From NCBI GenBank assembly GCA_030848705.1, contig CM061235.1, positions 128,882,228-128,946,227 on the forward strand: DNA of 64,000 nucleotides, read 5' to 3'. The DNA is from Heracleum sosnowskyi (Eukaryota; Streptophyta; Magnoliopsida; Apiales; Apiaceae). The notes below the pieces were generated by a model, which did not search any database, was not told the DNA's origin, and was given only the letters and a program-made list of their open reading frames with translations. Both the position numbers and the translations under genes were made by a program. Shown here one piece after another: positions 54,392 through 64,000 of the stretch (the first letter of the stretch is position 1; each line of letters begins with the position of its first letter).

Positions 54392-55135
54392 CACTACAAG
54401 AATAATTGAATCAGACAAGGCTTTTTGCCCGTTGTCTGATGCCCTAGAAAACCGTGGTCTATTGAGATGCCGTCTGTTACGCAGCTCAGACAACGGACGC
54501 GTCCGTTGTCTGATTCCCTACAGACAACGGTTTTGGTCTTAGAAAACGTTGTCTGAAACGCGTGAACAACAACGGTTGTTGTAGAAACCATTGTCTGACA
54601 AATAAATCAACAATTGTTTATTAACTAGAAAATGTTGTTATTTTAATTTTCAGACAAGGCTTTATTTTCCAGAAGAGTGATGTCTGATTCCCTACAGACA
54701 ACGGGTTTGGTCTTAGAAAACGTTGTCTGAAACGCGTGAACAACAACGGTTGTTGTAGAAACCATTGTCTGACAAATAAATCAACAATTGTTTATTAACT
54801 AGAAAATGTTGTTATTTTAATTTTCAGACAAGGCTTTATTTTCCAAAAGAGTGTTGTGTGATCTAAATATTTACGACGGTTTTAGTAGAACAACCCCATT
54901 GTCTTAATAGTTTAACACAATGGTTTCCTTTCTAAAAACTGTTGTCTATTCTTGACTTGCACAATTGTTTTCTTTAAATACCTGTTGTCTGAAAGCTATT
55001 AGGCAATGGTTTAAAAAGATAAACATGTTTGAACATTAGCAGAACCACAACAGTTTTTGTTTCTAAAACACTTGTTTCTGATTTTGATAGACAACGGTAT
55101 TGGACAAAAAACAATCTAATAAGCTAGATTTTTGT
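54392..55135 (-). repeat. Terminal and subterminal region (cargo side) of CACTA element 2
   Basis: Matches 15070-15942 of element 1 in reverse. A 174-bp segment (marker TGATTCCCTACAGACAACGG at 54511 and 54685) is duplicated here but single in element 1. The 65-codon frame at 54394-54591 is a repeat artefact. Confidence 0.88.
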
Positions 55136-56014
55136 GCAACAAAAAATCTTTAATAAACAAAATTTCCCAGATTTCAAATTCAATATGAACCCAAACATGA
55201 CTTAATAACTTTATTATTAGTACTTACACTGGAAAAAATACATCTACAATGCTTAGAAATTCTCAATCTAATAAGTCAGAGTGTACAAGTAAAGCTGATG
55301 GTATGATGCAGTGTCAAAAATGAATACTCTATTTCTCTACACAAGTTCGACGAAACCTAACATTTATATTCCGAAAAACCTCCACCTTTTTCACTTCTTA
55401 TACACTCATGCCAGCACCTCTGAAACACCACAGGGACGCAGCAAAGGCTCATCAGTCTAGATGATTTTTAAAGCCTGCAGCACCATGAAACAAGTAAAAA
55501 ACTGCACATGAATGATCTATCTCAAAAGGCTGATAATAAAAGAATTAATAAGTGATAGTAATATGGTTAATTCTCTGTTATTAGCGTACCAGGAGTGTAT
55601 CAATAGCCTCCAACTCAACCCAACATAAAACCTGCCTACCCTTTTCCAGTCTTAGGTCGTCCAGTCAAGCACTTAGCAAATCACAATCACACACACACAT
55701 TGCATCACAAAACACACCTTAATTAACACAAAACATAACAATCAATCACAAACCTGTAACTTTGGGTATTGTTTATAATCACAAACCTATAACTATGGCG
55801 CACCAGAGACAAATGTATCTGCAAGGGAAGCTCTGGTAATTTTTATCCCAGCAAACTTACTTACCAATCTATTTCAGATTTGGATTCTGTTTCTGTTAAG
55901 CTACTGTTAATTTTGAACACATTTATATGTTGCGAATCCCAAAAACAAATAGGCCTTTTTTCCCCACATAATTAATGTGATAAGATGTGAAGTAGAGGAT
56001 GCTGTCAAACATAC
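55136..56014 (-). other. Cargo region of CACTA element 2 without recognised exon
   Basis: Probably the remaining 3' part and flank of the captured translocator gene. I could not identify a last exon. No other gene seen. Confidence 0.4.
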
Positions 56015-57830
56015 CTAGCGAGTTGATAGGTGAAACAGGTGTACCGAAAAAAAGAACGGAAGTCACAATCACCCCGACACGTTTCACATAGTTTCCTACA
56101 GAGTGGGTGACTGGAGACACTCTCTGCAATAACATATACGCAACCTGCACAAACGATGCACACCAGCAATGTCTCAAGACAACCTCTCATGAAGTTCTGT
56201 CAAAGTGATGTTATTCCTATCCTATTAATAAGTCAAGTTCTATTTTTTGCACAAAAAACAAAAAAATTGTAAAAACTTTTGTAGTAAAAAGGAATAATAA
56301 GATATTATTATTGAATTGCATAATTATTTAGCACAAAAATAAAAATAAAATTGCACAATTACTTTCATTAATTTACAAGACCCAACTCCTATCAACTACC
56401 AGTAACGTACATACTTTAACACTGACAAGAGAGTGTAACAAAGCAGATTATATGTCTAGGAAGCTTACCTGTTGGTATGCATGGAAGCAGAGTGCAGCAA
56501 TAAACGATCTAGTATAAACTTGGTTGACATTTAATCCCTGACATAAAAACAGCTGAAAATCAATAAAACAGTACAAAAGACAATCCTGTGTCGACAAACC
56601 CTTTTGTGTTTAGAAGCATTTAAATTTGCGAATTACTTACAACGGACTGCAGGATTGAAGGGGTGAATTTAACTCCTTCCATTAAAATGGAAACAGGGGC
56701 TGACAAGATGAAGGACATGATTGTTATCACAGAAAACAGAGTTATATTGTCCAATGATTCCTGTAGACAACAACGATCTGGTTATCCACGAGAATAAAGA
56801 GAAACTAGCGAAAAGAGAAGAAGGTTTTAGTTTTTACTATTTAGGGGTCTTTGTTAATTATATTTAACCAAACAAGTTCCATGACACACTTATAATTCAA
56901 TAGTTGAATCACATTAGGTGCGCACACTAATTTCTTTTTGAGAACATAGTAACAGGAATAAACATTCAACTCTGCACCAATTATTTACCAACCATATAAT
57001 ACATAATCTTTAACGTACAACAGATGGTAATATGTAAGGATACCTCTTTCTTAACCATGAACTTTTTGCTAAGGACATTTCGAGACTGATTAGTCAAATT
57101 TGAAGCCATTGCACTCCAAAATCCTGCCCTAGTAGCACACACATTGAATATGGTATCATTAAACGCTAGATATTAGTTAGAAACTTAATCTGTAATATAT
57201 CTAAATATCTGTGGTTAATTGTGGAGAACAGAATACTGATAGAAACAAAATGGTGTATGTTTCAACACCTTACCAGTTGAACGAGACCTCTGTCATTGAT
57301 GCCAGTCCTACTCCCCCCACAATTGGTAAAAGCGAAGAAAGTATCCCTATACTTGGCACCTATAAAAATTTGAATGACAAGGAAGGACTTCATAATATCA
57401 CTAATTAAAATAAATTGTATTGTACCCCATAGCAATATGATAGCTATATACATGATTGATAGTATATTTTCTTCAACAAAAGTTAGCTACATTCCAGGAA
57501 GAGAAAACCATTATTCATTTGAAAACAGCACACCTTAATAAGCTACATAAATTATAAACAATGCCATAACTACAGAAAAATTATCAGAAAATTCTTACCT
57601 CTCCAAGAAACATAGCTGACAAGGCAACAGAGAAAAAAGGTTCCATAGCCTTGATTGTATGAGTAAATGAGACAGACACTTTTCCTAGGCTCATATTAGT
57701 GAAGAGATTGCCTAATGTGTGCACCACCGCCATAGGAAGAATTGGATGTCCACATGAGAATAACGAGGACTGTTCCAACTGCAAACTGAGCTGCGGTGAT
57801 AGTCGCTGGATATGGAAAAACTTTGAGTAC
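56015..57830 (-). pseudogene. Captured phosphoenolpyruvate/phosphate translocator gene fragment
   Basis: Six exon blocks with canonical GT-AG introns, read right to left: 57830-57599 (VFPYPATITAAQFAVGTVLV, then LPMAVVHTLGNLFTNMSLGK), 57359-57284 (LLPIVGGVGLASMTEVSFNW), 57123-57044 (DFWSAMASNLTNQSRNVLSK), 56760-56641 (ESLDNITLFSVITIMSF), 56537-56469 (GLNVNQVYTRSFIAALCFHA), 56144-56015 (VAYMLLQRVSPVTHSVGNYV). These are signature stretches of the plastid inner-envelope PPT carrier, which imports phosphoenolpyruvate in exchange for phosphate. The first block has an internal loss with frame change after MWTSN. Transit peptide and C-terminal exons are not seen. Introns show that genomic DNA was taken up. 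Confidence 0.9.
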
Positions 57831-58500
57831 CTATACAAATTGATATCGTAAAATATGACTACATCTTGTACATCATAAACTTGAAAAAACAAACATCAAC
57901 TGTCTGTGTTCATTTTGTACTGGTAGTTTGATTTAATGACATAGTGAGGTGTATATGCACACTGTAAACCCATAGTAATTTGAAACTTGAAGGCAGAAGT
58001 GACCGAAACATAACAAATTCTATATTATACTTCTACCAAAATCGACTTTGGCTCAAATAAAAAACACACACACTTGAGACGGAAATTGTCTTTTCTACTA
58101 CTTGTCTGCTGTTTCCCACTAGTTGCATATAAATAAGACCAAAAACACATATGACAATCTGATTCAGAGACGAAGGCGATATGAACAGGGTAATTATGCA
58201 TATAAATGTAAAGCCCCAAATTAAAGCCCTAATTTAAAGCCCCAATCGAAACCCTAACGGAAACCCTCAATTGAAACCCCTAATCGTAACCCTAATTGAA
58301 ATTAAAATAGAAAAGTAAAGAAGATAGCAAAATCAATGAAGTAGTTAAAATTATGAAGTATTTACCAATTAATCCGGTTGAGAGATGGAATCCAGTGATG
58401 GAATCCCTAAAATCAAAAACCACCTGCAAAATCAAAAACAAATTAGATTCAAATTAGAGATGAAAAAGGGGAATAGATAAAAGAAGAGAAGAAATATGAG
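57831..58500 (-). other. Region between leader and first captured exon of CACTA element 2
   Basis: No exon recognised. 58205-58300 has short CCCTAA-type repeats. Confidence 0.4.
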
Positions 58501-58540
58501 AGTTGAGTTTTTGAATCTATGGCGTTCATAATTCGTCGCT

Positions 58541-58640
58541 TGAAAGTTGAGTGAGAGAGGGAGAGTGAAATTGAGACTGAGAGGATAAGTGTATGAGAGA
58601 GCGTTTTTTTCGTTTTCTCGTTTTCTCGTTTAAGGGGAAA
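58541..58640 (-). promoter_or_regulatory. CT-rich leader upstream of the captured gene in CACTA element 2
   Basis: GAGAGGGAGAGTGAAATTG-type sequence on the plus strand (CT-rich on the coding strand), flanked by TTTCCCC-like runs in element orientation. It corresponds in place and style to 11033-11260 of element 1. Possible promoter or 5' UTR. Confidence 0.35.
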
Positions 58641-58959
58641 AGTCTGCTTCCAATAATTTAGTTTGGGGGGAAATTTGCCGCCTTTTATTTTTTTCAGACG
58701 GGTGTAATGTTTTTTTAATTCTTATTATTTAAAATTAAATAAATATCATGTGTAATTAGTCAATTACATAATATAATTAAAAAAATATTAATATATTATA
58801 CATGATTTATAATAGTAAAAATTAATTCAAAATTCGAATGTTACTGCATCATTTTTGATAATTTAAAAAAATAGTGAATCGAAGACTGAATGCGAGAGAG
58901 AAATTAATTAAGGGGGCAAAGGGTGCTCGTAATAATTTTCGTTTAAGGGGGAAACATTT
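58641..58959. other. AT-rich spacer in CACTA element 2
   Basis: No gene or repeat recognised. The GGGGAAA words at its edges echo the leader. Confidence 0.4.
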
Positions 58960-59450
58960 TATAATGTTTTTGAAAAGATGCGGCACAACCGGGCCTTGTT
59001 ATTTTTTGATTATTTTTTCCCAACACTAGAATGATTACTGATTAACATCCGTATGGTTGGATCGTCGAAGAAATCATTTAAAAAAAATATTCAGTGAATC
59101 TGACACATGTCCCGTTCCCAAAAGTAGTAGTGTTCCAACGTTTTTGAAAAGATGCGGCACAACCGGGCCTTGTTATTTTTTGATTATTTTTTCCCAACAA
59201 TAGAATGAGTACTGATTAACATCCGTACGGTTGGATCGTCGAAGAAATCATTTAAAAAAAATATTCAGTGAATCTGACACATGTCCCGTTCCCAAAAGTA
59301 GTAGTGTTCCAACGTTTTTGAAAATATGCGGCACAACCGGGCCTTGTTATTTTTTGATTATTTTTTCCCAACACTAGAATGAGTACTGATTAACATCCGT
59401 ACGGTTGGATCGTCGAAGAAATCATTTAAAAAAAATATTCATTGAAAATA
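58960..59450 (-). repeat. 174-bp tandem repeat in CACTA element 2 (nearly three copies)
   Basis: The marker ATGCGGCACAACCGGGCC recurs at about 58978, 59152 and 59326, spacing 174 bp. Copies are nearly identical. Not present in element 1. Confidence 0.92.
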
Positions 59451-59468
59451 TTCATTGAATCATTTAAA

Positions 59469-61765
59469 ATTATGTAAGTCATGTATAAGCGAGACTGTAC
59501 GCCATTCCCGACTTGTATGTTTAGTAAATTGTGTGGTGTCCTTGGTCCGACAAAGAAAAATATGTATATTTTATATGTTGTTAAGTATAATAACGAGGAT
59601 AATACGAAAGTCTTAATATGATAAGAGAACTACAAACTATGATATCCGGCTTAATTAAGAATATTATCTTATAATTAAGTGTGTCAATTAAACATAAACT
59701 TTATTATTCAAACAAAGTTCACAATTAAAGTTTGTCACGAACGAGAAATTCAAAAAAAAAAAAAAAAGTCACACAACTGTTTTTAAGTTGTAAAACCGTT
59801 GTAGTAAAATCATTCAGACAACAGTTTATAAATAAAAAACCGTTGTGGTAATCACACAACGGTTTCTACAAAAAAACCGTCGTGGAAAGTAAAGTACAAC
59901 AATGGTTTATTCTTAAAAAAACCGTTGTGTGTTTTTTTTATAAAAATTTTGTTAATACCTTTGCCTAACTTATTTTTTACACTTCTTTGAAGATACCGAA
60001 CATGTTATTGATTGAAAATTTTATAAAATAATACTTATAATAATAGATTGTGCTTAGGGATTTGTGGTTTAGGGGTTACGATTTAGGGGTTACGACTTGG
60101 GGGTTATGTTAGTTTACACACGAAATTATGTAAGTCATGTATAAGCGAGACTGTACGCCATTCCCGACTTGTATGTTTAGTAAATTGTGTGGTGTCCTTG
60201 GTCCGACAAAGAAAAATATGTATATTTTATATGTTGTTAAGTATAATAACGAGGATAATACGAAAGTCTTAATATGATAAGAGAACTACAAACTATGATA
60301 TCCGGCTTAATTAAGAATATTATCCTATAATTAAGTGTGTCAATTAAACATAAACTTTATTATTCAAACAAAGTTCACAATTAAAGTTTGTCACGAACGA
60401 GAAATTCAAAAAAAAAAAAAAAAGTCACACAACTGTTTTTAAGTTGTAAAACCGTTGTAGTAAAATCATTCAGACAACAGTTTATAAATAAAAAACCGTT
60501 GTGGTAATCACACAACGGTTTCTACAAAAAAACCGTCGTGGAAAGTAAAGTACAACAAAGGTTTATTCTTAAAAAAACCGTTGTGTGTTTTTTTTATAAA
60601 AATTTTGTTAATACCTTTGCCTAACTTATTTTTTACACTTCTTTGAAGATACCGAACATGTTATTGATTGAAAATTTTATAAAATAATACTTATAATAAT
60701 AGATTGTGCTTAGGGTTTTGTGGTTTAGGGGTTACGATTTAGGGGTTACGACTTGGGGGTTATGTTAGTTTACACACGAAATTATGTAAGTCATGTATAA
60801 GCGAGACTGTACGCCATTCCCGACTTGTATGTTTAGTAAATTGTGTGGTGTCCTTGGTCCGACAAAGAAAAATATGTATATTTTATATGTTGTTAAGTAT
60901 AATAACGAGGATAATACGAAAGTCTTAATATGATAAGAGAACTACAAACTATGATATCCGGCTTAATTAAGAATATTATCCTATAATTAAGTGTGTCAAT
61001 TAAACATAAACTTTATTATTCAAACAAAGTTCACAATTAAAGTTTGTCACGAACGAGAAATTCAAAAAAAAAAAAAAAAGTCACACAACTGTTTTTAAGT
61101 TGTAAAACCGTTGTAGTAAAATCATTCAGACAACAGTTTATAAATAAAAAACCGTTGTGGTAATAACACAACGGTTTCTACAAAAAAACCGTCGTGGAAA
61201 GTAAAGTACAACAAAGGTTTATTATTAAAAAAACCGTTGTGTGTTTTTTTTATAAAAATTTTGTTAATACCTTTGCCTAACTTATTTTTTACACTTCTTT
61301 GAAGATACCGAACATGTTATTGATTGAAAATTTTATAAAATAATACTTATAATAATAGATTGTGCTTAGGGTTTTGTGGTTTAGGGGTTACGATTTAGGG
61401 GTTATGTTAGTTTACACACGAAATTATGTAAGTCATGTATAAGCGAGACTGTACGCCATTCCCGACTTGTATGTTTAGTAAATTGTGTGGTGTCCTTGGT
61501 CCGACAAAGAAAAATATGTACATTTTATATGTTGTTAAGTATAATAACGAGGATAATACGAAAGTCTTAATATGATAAGAGAACTACAAACTATGATATC
61601 CGGCTTAATTAAGAATATTATCCTATAATTAAGTGTGTCAATTAAACATAAACTTTATTATTCAAACAAAGTTCACAATTAAAGTTTGTCACGAACGAGA
61701 AATTCAAAAAAAAAAAAACGTCACACAACTGTTTTTAAGTTGTAAAACCGTTGTGTGTTTTTTTT
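59469..61765 (-). repeat. ~656-bp satellite array inside CACTA element 2
   Basis: Reverse complement of the array in element 1. The marker GTAAGTCATGTATAAGCGAG recurs at 59474, 60130, 60786 and 61428 (spacings 656, 656, 642). About three and a half copies against seven in element 1. The short last spacing reflects loss of one telomere-like CCCTAA word. Confidence 0.93.
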
Positions 61766-62306
61766 ATAAAATTTTTTATAATAATTGTCCGAATCTTTGT
61801 CCCCCCTCATTAACTCCTCCAAAATAATTGTCCCCCCCTAAGATTTCAATTGGACAACGGTATGCAGAAACTGTTGTGTGAATTAAGTATAGTCCACATA
61901 CAAGTAAAACACTTGTCTGATTCTAACAACGGTTTACAAAACCATTGTCTGAAGTTTCTTCAGACAATGGTTTTGTAAACCGTTGTTAGAATCAGACAAG
62001 TGTTTATTCAAACTGTTGTGTGACATCCATTTAAGTAACAAAAAAAAAACACTTGTGTGTTTTTAACAACGGTTTATGAAACACTTGTCTGACCTTTCTT
62101 CAGACAACGGTTTTATAATTCCGTTGTGTAAAGCCTCTTCTTTACTCCTTCTAATAGACAATGGTTTTAGAAACCGTTGTGGAAGGTCTTTCAGACAACA
62201 GACAGATTTTGCAAAAACAAAAACCGTTGTGTAAAAATTTCAAACAATGCTTTTACTGCCGACCGTTGTCTGATAAGTGTCGTTTGTTTCAGTTTTTCTT
62301 GTAGTG
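61766..62306 (-). repeat. Terminal and subterminal region (satellite side) of CACTA element 2
   Basis: Reverse complement of 5433-5979, with inverted ACAACGGTTT motifs in hairpin pairs. It ends in a perfect CACTA terminus, which shows what the left end of element 1 probably once looked like. Confidence 0.88.
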
Positions 62307-63180
62307 CATCCTCCAGCTGATCAAGTTCCTCTAAAGAATAGAAGTCACCACCAGATTGATCAATGGATGTTAATCCATATTCAGCATCAATAACATTCAT
62401 GTTAGAACTGGAAGGTTGAACAGCCTTCACTTCCAGTTTCCGTGGGACTTCAGCAGCCAATGCAGTAGAAGTACTAACTATCCTCCCAGTTCCATATAAC
62501 TCATCCTGTTGAATCTGTTCCAGCTCATAGGTCTTCAGAACACCATACAGTCTTTCCAAAGCAATCTCTCCAATATCTCTTGCTTATCTAATGGCAGATA
62601 TTCTGTGCTCCAAATGACGTGGAAGTGTAAGTAGGAACTTCTTGTTAATTTCCTTGATAGTGTAGCGCTTCCCATTGAGATTCAGATCATTGATTAATTT
62701 GTTGTATCTCTCAAAAACTTCAGAGATACCTTCACCAGGGTTTGATCTGAAATGCTCATATTGAGAGGTGAGAATTTCCAGCTTATTCTCTCTAACTTCC
62801 TCTGTCCCCTCATTGATTATCTCTATAGTCTCCCAAATGTGTTTGGCAGTTTCACAGTTTAGGACATGATTATGCATGATAGGATCAAGACAATCAACAA
62901 GGATCAACTGAAGACAGGCATCCAAGGTAACATCCTCTTTTTCATCAGGAGTGTAGTCCTTGGGATCCTTAGGGTACATCCTAACAGCCCTAGTAACAAC
63001 ATCATTTTCCATTAGCTCTCCCTCAATAATCATAGGAAGTTTTGGTCCATTCTTCAGCACATCAAAGTATTTAGGATTAGCAACTTTAAGAAATAGAAGC
63101 ATTTTCTTCTTCCATATTGAATAATGCTCCTTGCTGAACATGGGAATCTTTACTGTACCAACCTTCTGTGTAGTAGACAT
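62307..63180 (-). pseudogene. Gag of SIRE element 2, N-terminal part (before CACTA insertion)
   Basis: Starts with ATG at 63180 (MSTTQKVGTVKIPMFSKEHY). UBN2-type Copia gag: YSIWKKKMLLFLKVANPKYF, NCETAKHIWETIEIINEGTE, VRENKLEILTSQYEHFRSNP, FLLTLPRHLEHRISAI. One in-frame TAA at about 62584 follows AIR, and the same frame continues (ERLYGVLKTYELEQIQQDEL) to the CACTA border. CAA-to-TAA would explain the stop. It continues at 54388. Confidence 0.88.
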
Positions 63181-63271
63181 CTTTTGAGATTTTTAGGAAT
63201 AATAAAAATTTCAGAGTTTAAGAAAAAAATCTCAAAACAATTGGATCTTTGATTTGTATATCAATCAAAAG

Positions 63272-63283
63272 GCTCTGATGCCA
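63272..63283 (-). promoter_or_regulatory. Primer binding site of SIRE element 2
   Basis: On the minus strand TGGCATCAGAGC, one base different from the usual TGGTATCAGAGC tRNA-Met site, two bases inside the LTR. Confidence 0.75.
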
Positions 63284-63285
63284 AT

Positions 63286-64000
63286 TATTAGGTCCTGATA
63301 TGTTTGTAGAAGGGGGGTTGAATACAAACAGTACCGTTTAAACGAATTTGTATTGTTGAATTTAACAAATACAATACCAAATTTAATGCGGAATAAAATG
63401 AAACAAGATTCAAGTTAAATAAAACTCTATTGAACTTGAAGGGTGTTACAATTCTGTGTACAGATTACAAGGTTCTTGTTAAAACAAATCTAGAATAAAT
63501 TCGACATGAATTTATCTATATTTGTAATAAAAGGATCGAATACTAAAAAGTAGTTCGATAGTAATTCTAGGGATTATGATACGCTAGATTGTCAAGGCAG
63601 TACAAGTAATTGAATTCTAGTTGATTGGATATAACTTTGATGGCTAGAATTTATTACAAGAATTAATTTGAGCTTTGCAGTTGGTTCGATTGAATGACAG
63701 AAGTAAATGAATGAGAAGCTGTTCTTTCTGTCTTTGAAATGTGTTAGTGTGTTCTGCCTTGTTTGATCATACTCTAGTATATAAAACAAGTCAACAGCAT
63801 CACTTCCCACGCGCCAATCCAACTGCATAAGTAATACAATTGTTTCTACTAGCAGTACTACCAAAACACTTGGTAATACTATCGGTAGTACTTACCAAAT
63901 GACTTGGTAGTACTATCGGTAGTACTATTAATGATAGTACTACTAGTAGTAAACAGATAGTACTACAAGTAGTAAATAGAATTAGGAAATAAAACTGATT
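63286..64000 (-). repeat. 5' LTR of SIRE element 2 (partial)
   Basis: First 715 bp from the inner border, matching 43242 onward. The end reads TATTAGG instead of TGTTAGG, so its terminal dinucleotide is mutated. 63845-63975 carries the GTAGTACTA cluster. Confidence 0.88.

Larger units (their letters stand above)
54392..62306 (-). mobile_element. Pack-CACTA transposon 2, inserted in SIRE element 2 gag
   Basis: 7,915 bp with perfect ends: CACTACAAGAATAATTG at 54392 and ...CAGTTTTTCTTGTAGTG at 62306. The 3-bp duplication CAT (54389-54391 and 62307-62309) is diagnostic of CACTA elements. The gag frames on each side are in register, so the insertion hit an open frame. In reverse orientation relative to element 1 it has the same plan: end with subterminal repeats, satellite array, a 174-bp repeat, CT-rich leader, captured gene with introns, other subterminal end. 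No transposase. Confidence 0.95.
43242..64000 (-). mobile_element. SIRE/Maximus-type Copia retrotransposon 2 (runs past right edge)
   Basis: Minus strand. Its 5' LTR starts at 63286 and leaves the window. Order in its own direction: 5' LTR, primer site, gag, pol, 1.4-kb spacer, env-like frame(s), polypurine tract, 3' LTR. CACTA element 2 (54392-62306) splits gag. Without that insertion the element would be about 13 kb. Lesions are few: one stop and one frameshift in gag, an altered protease active site, two stops in pol, one frameshift in the env-like region. The two LTRs are very close over the 715 bp that can be compared, apart from one replaced stretch of about 20-35 bases. Confidence 0.92.

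Noticed and set aside
61633..61827. 64-codon ORF at the satellite edge
   Set aside because: Falls in satellite and subterminal repeats with no protein-like pattern.

Overview
The window is nuclear DNA of a flowering plant, probably a eudicot. Evidence: Ty1/Copia elements of the SIRE/Maximus type, a Ty3/Gypsy Tat-type fragment, Pack-CACTA transposons, hAT MITEs, an extensin-like cell-wall gene, and plant-type GT-AG introns inside captured gene pieces. Nearly all of it is nested mobile DNA. I see only one host gene that looks intact, the proline-rich protein at 27853-28242. There are no rRNA genes, ordinary tRNA genes or CRISPR arrays.

Layout. 1-2819: 3' part of a Tat-type Gypsy element (integrase end, 54-bp tandem repeat, antisense coiled-coil ORF). 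2820-16028: a broken copy of the proline-rich gene, with a 1.66-kb gag-only LTR element (3757-5411, identical LTRs) and a 10.5-kb CACTA element (5433-15942) inserted downstream. 16029-27654: small non-autonomous elements: two related hAT MITEs, a 4.2-kb non-coding element bounded and punctuated by hairpin palindromes (18151-22344), SINE-like copies and Helitron-like 3' ends. 27655-28733: the intact proline-rich gene and the same flanks as copy 1. 29714-42462: a SIRE-like Copia on the minus strand. 43242-64000: a second SIRE-like Copia on the minus strand, running off the right edge, with a second CACTA element (54392-62306) in its gag gene, flanked by a CAT target duplication.

The two CACTA elements lie in opposite orientation and share one chassis: a CACTA-type end, short repeats built on ACAACGGTTT, a ~657-bp satellite array, a CT-rich leader, a variable cargo, then the other subterminal end. 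The cargo is host gene fragments with introns, all in the same direction relative to the chassis. Element 1 carries pieces of 2-oxoglutarate dehydrogenase E1, a ClpR-type Clp subunit, a receptor-like kinase and a WVD2/TPX2-domain protein. Element 2 carries six exon blocks of a phosphoenolpyruvate/phosphate translocator. Neither shows a transposase.

Most unusual signals: (i) the palindrome-bounded element at 18151-22344; (ii) CACTA elements that carry their own satellite arrays plus multi-gene cargo; (iii) in each SIRE-like element a different short motif (ATTCCGTTGAC in one, GTAGTACTA in the other) repeated in the LTR and again in the pol/env-like spacer. In the first element the motif also occurs in coding regions in several reading frames, which points to a role at the nucleic-acid level.
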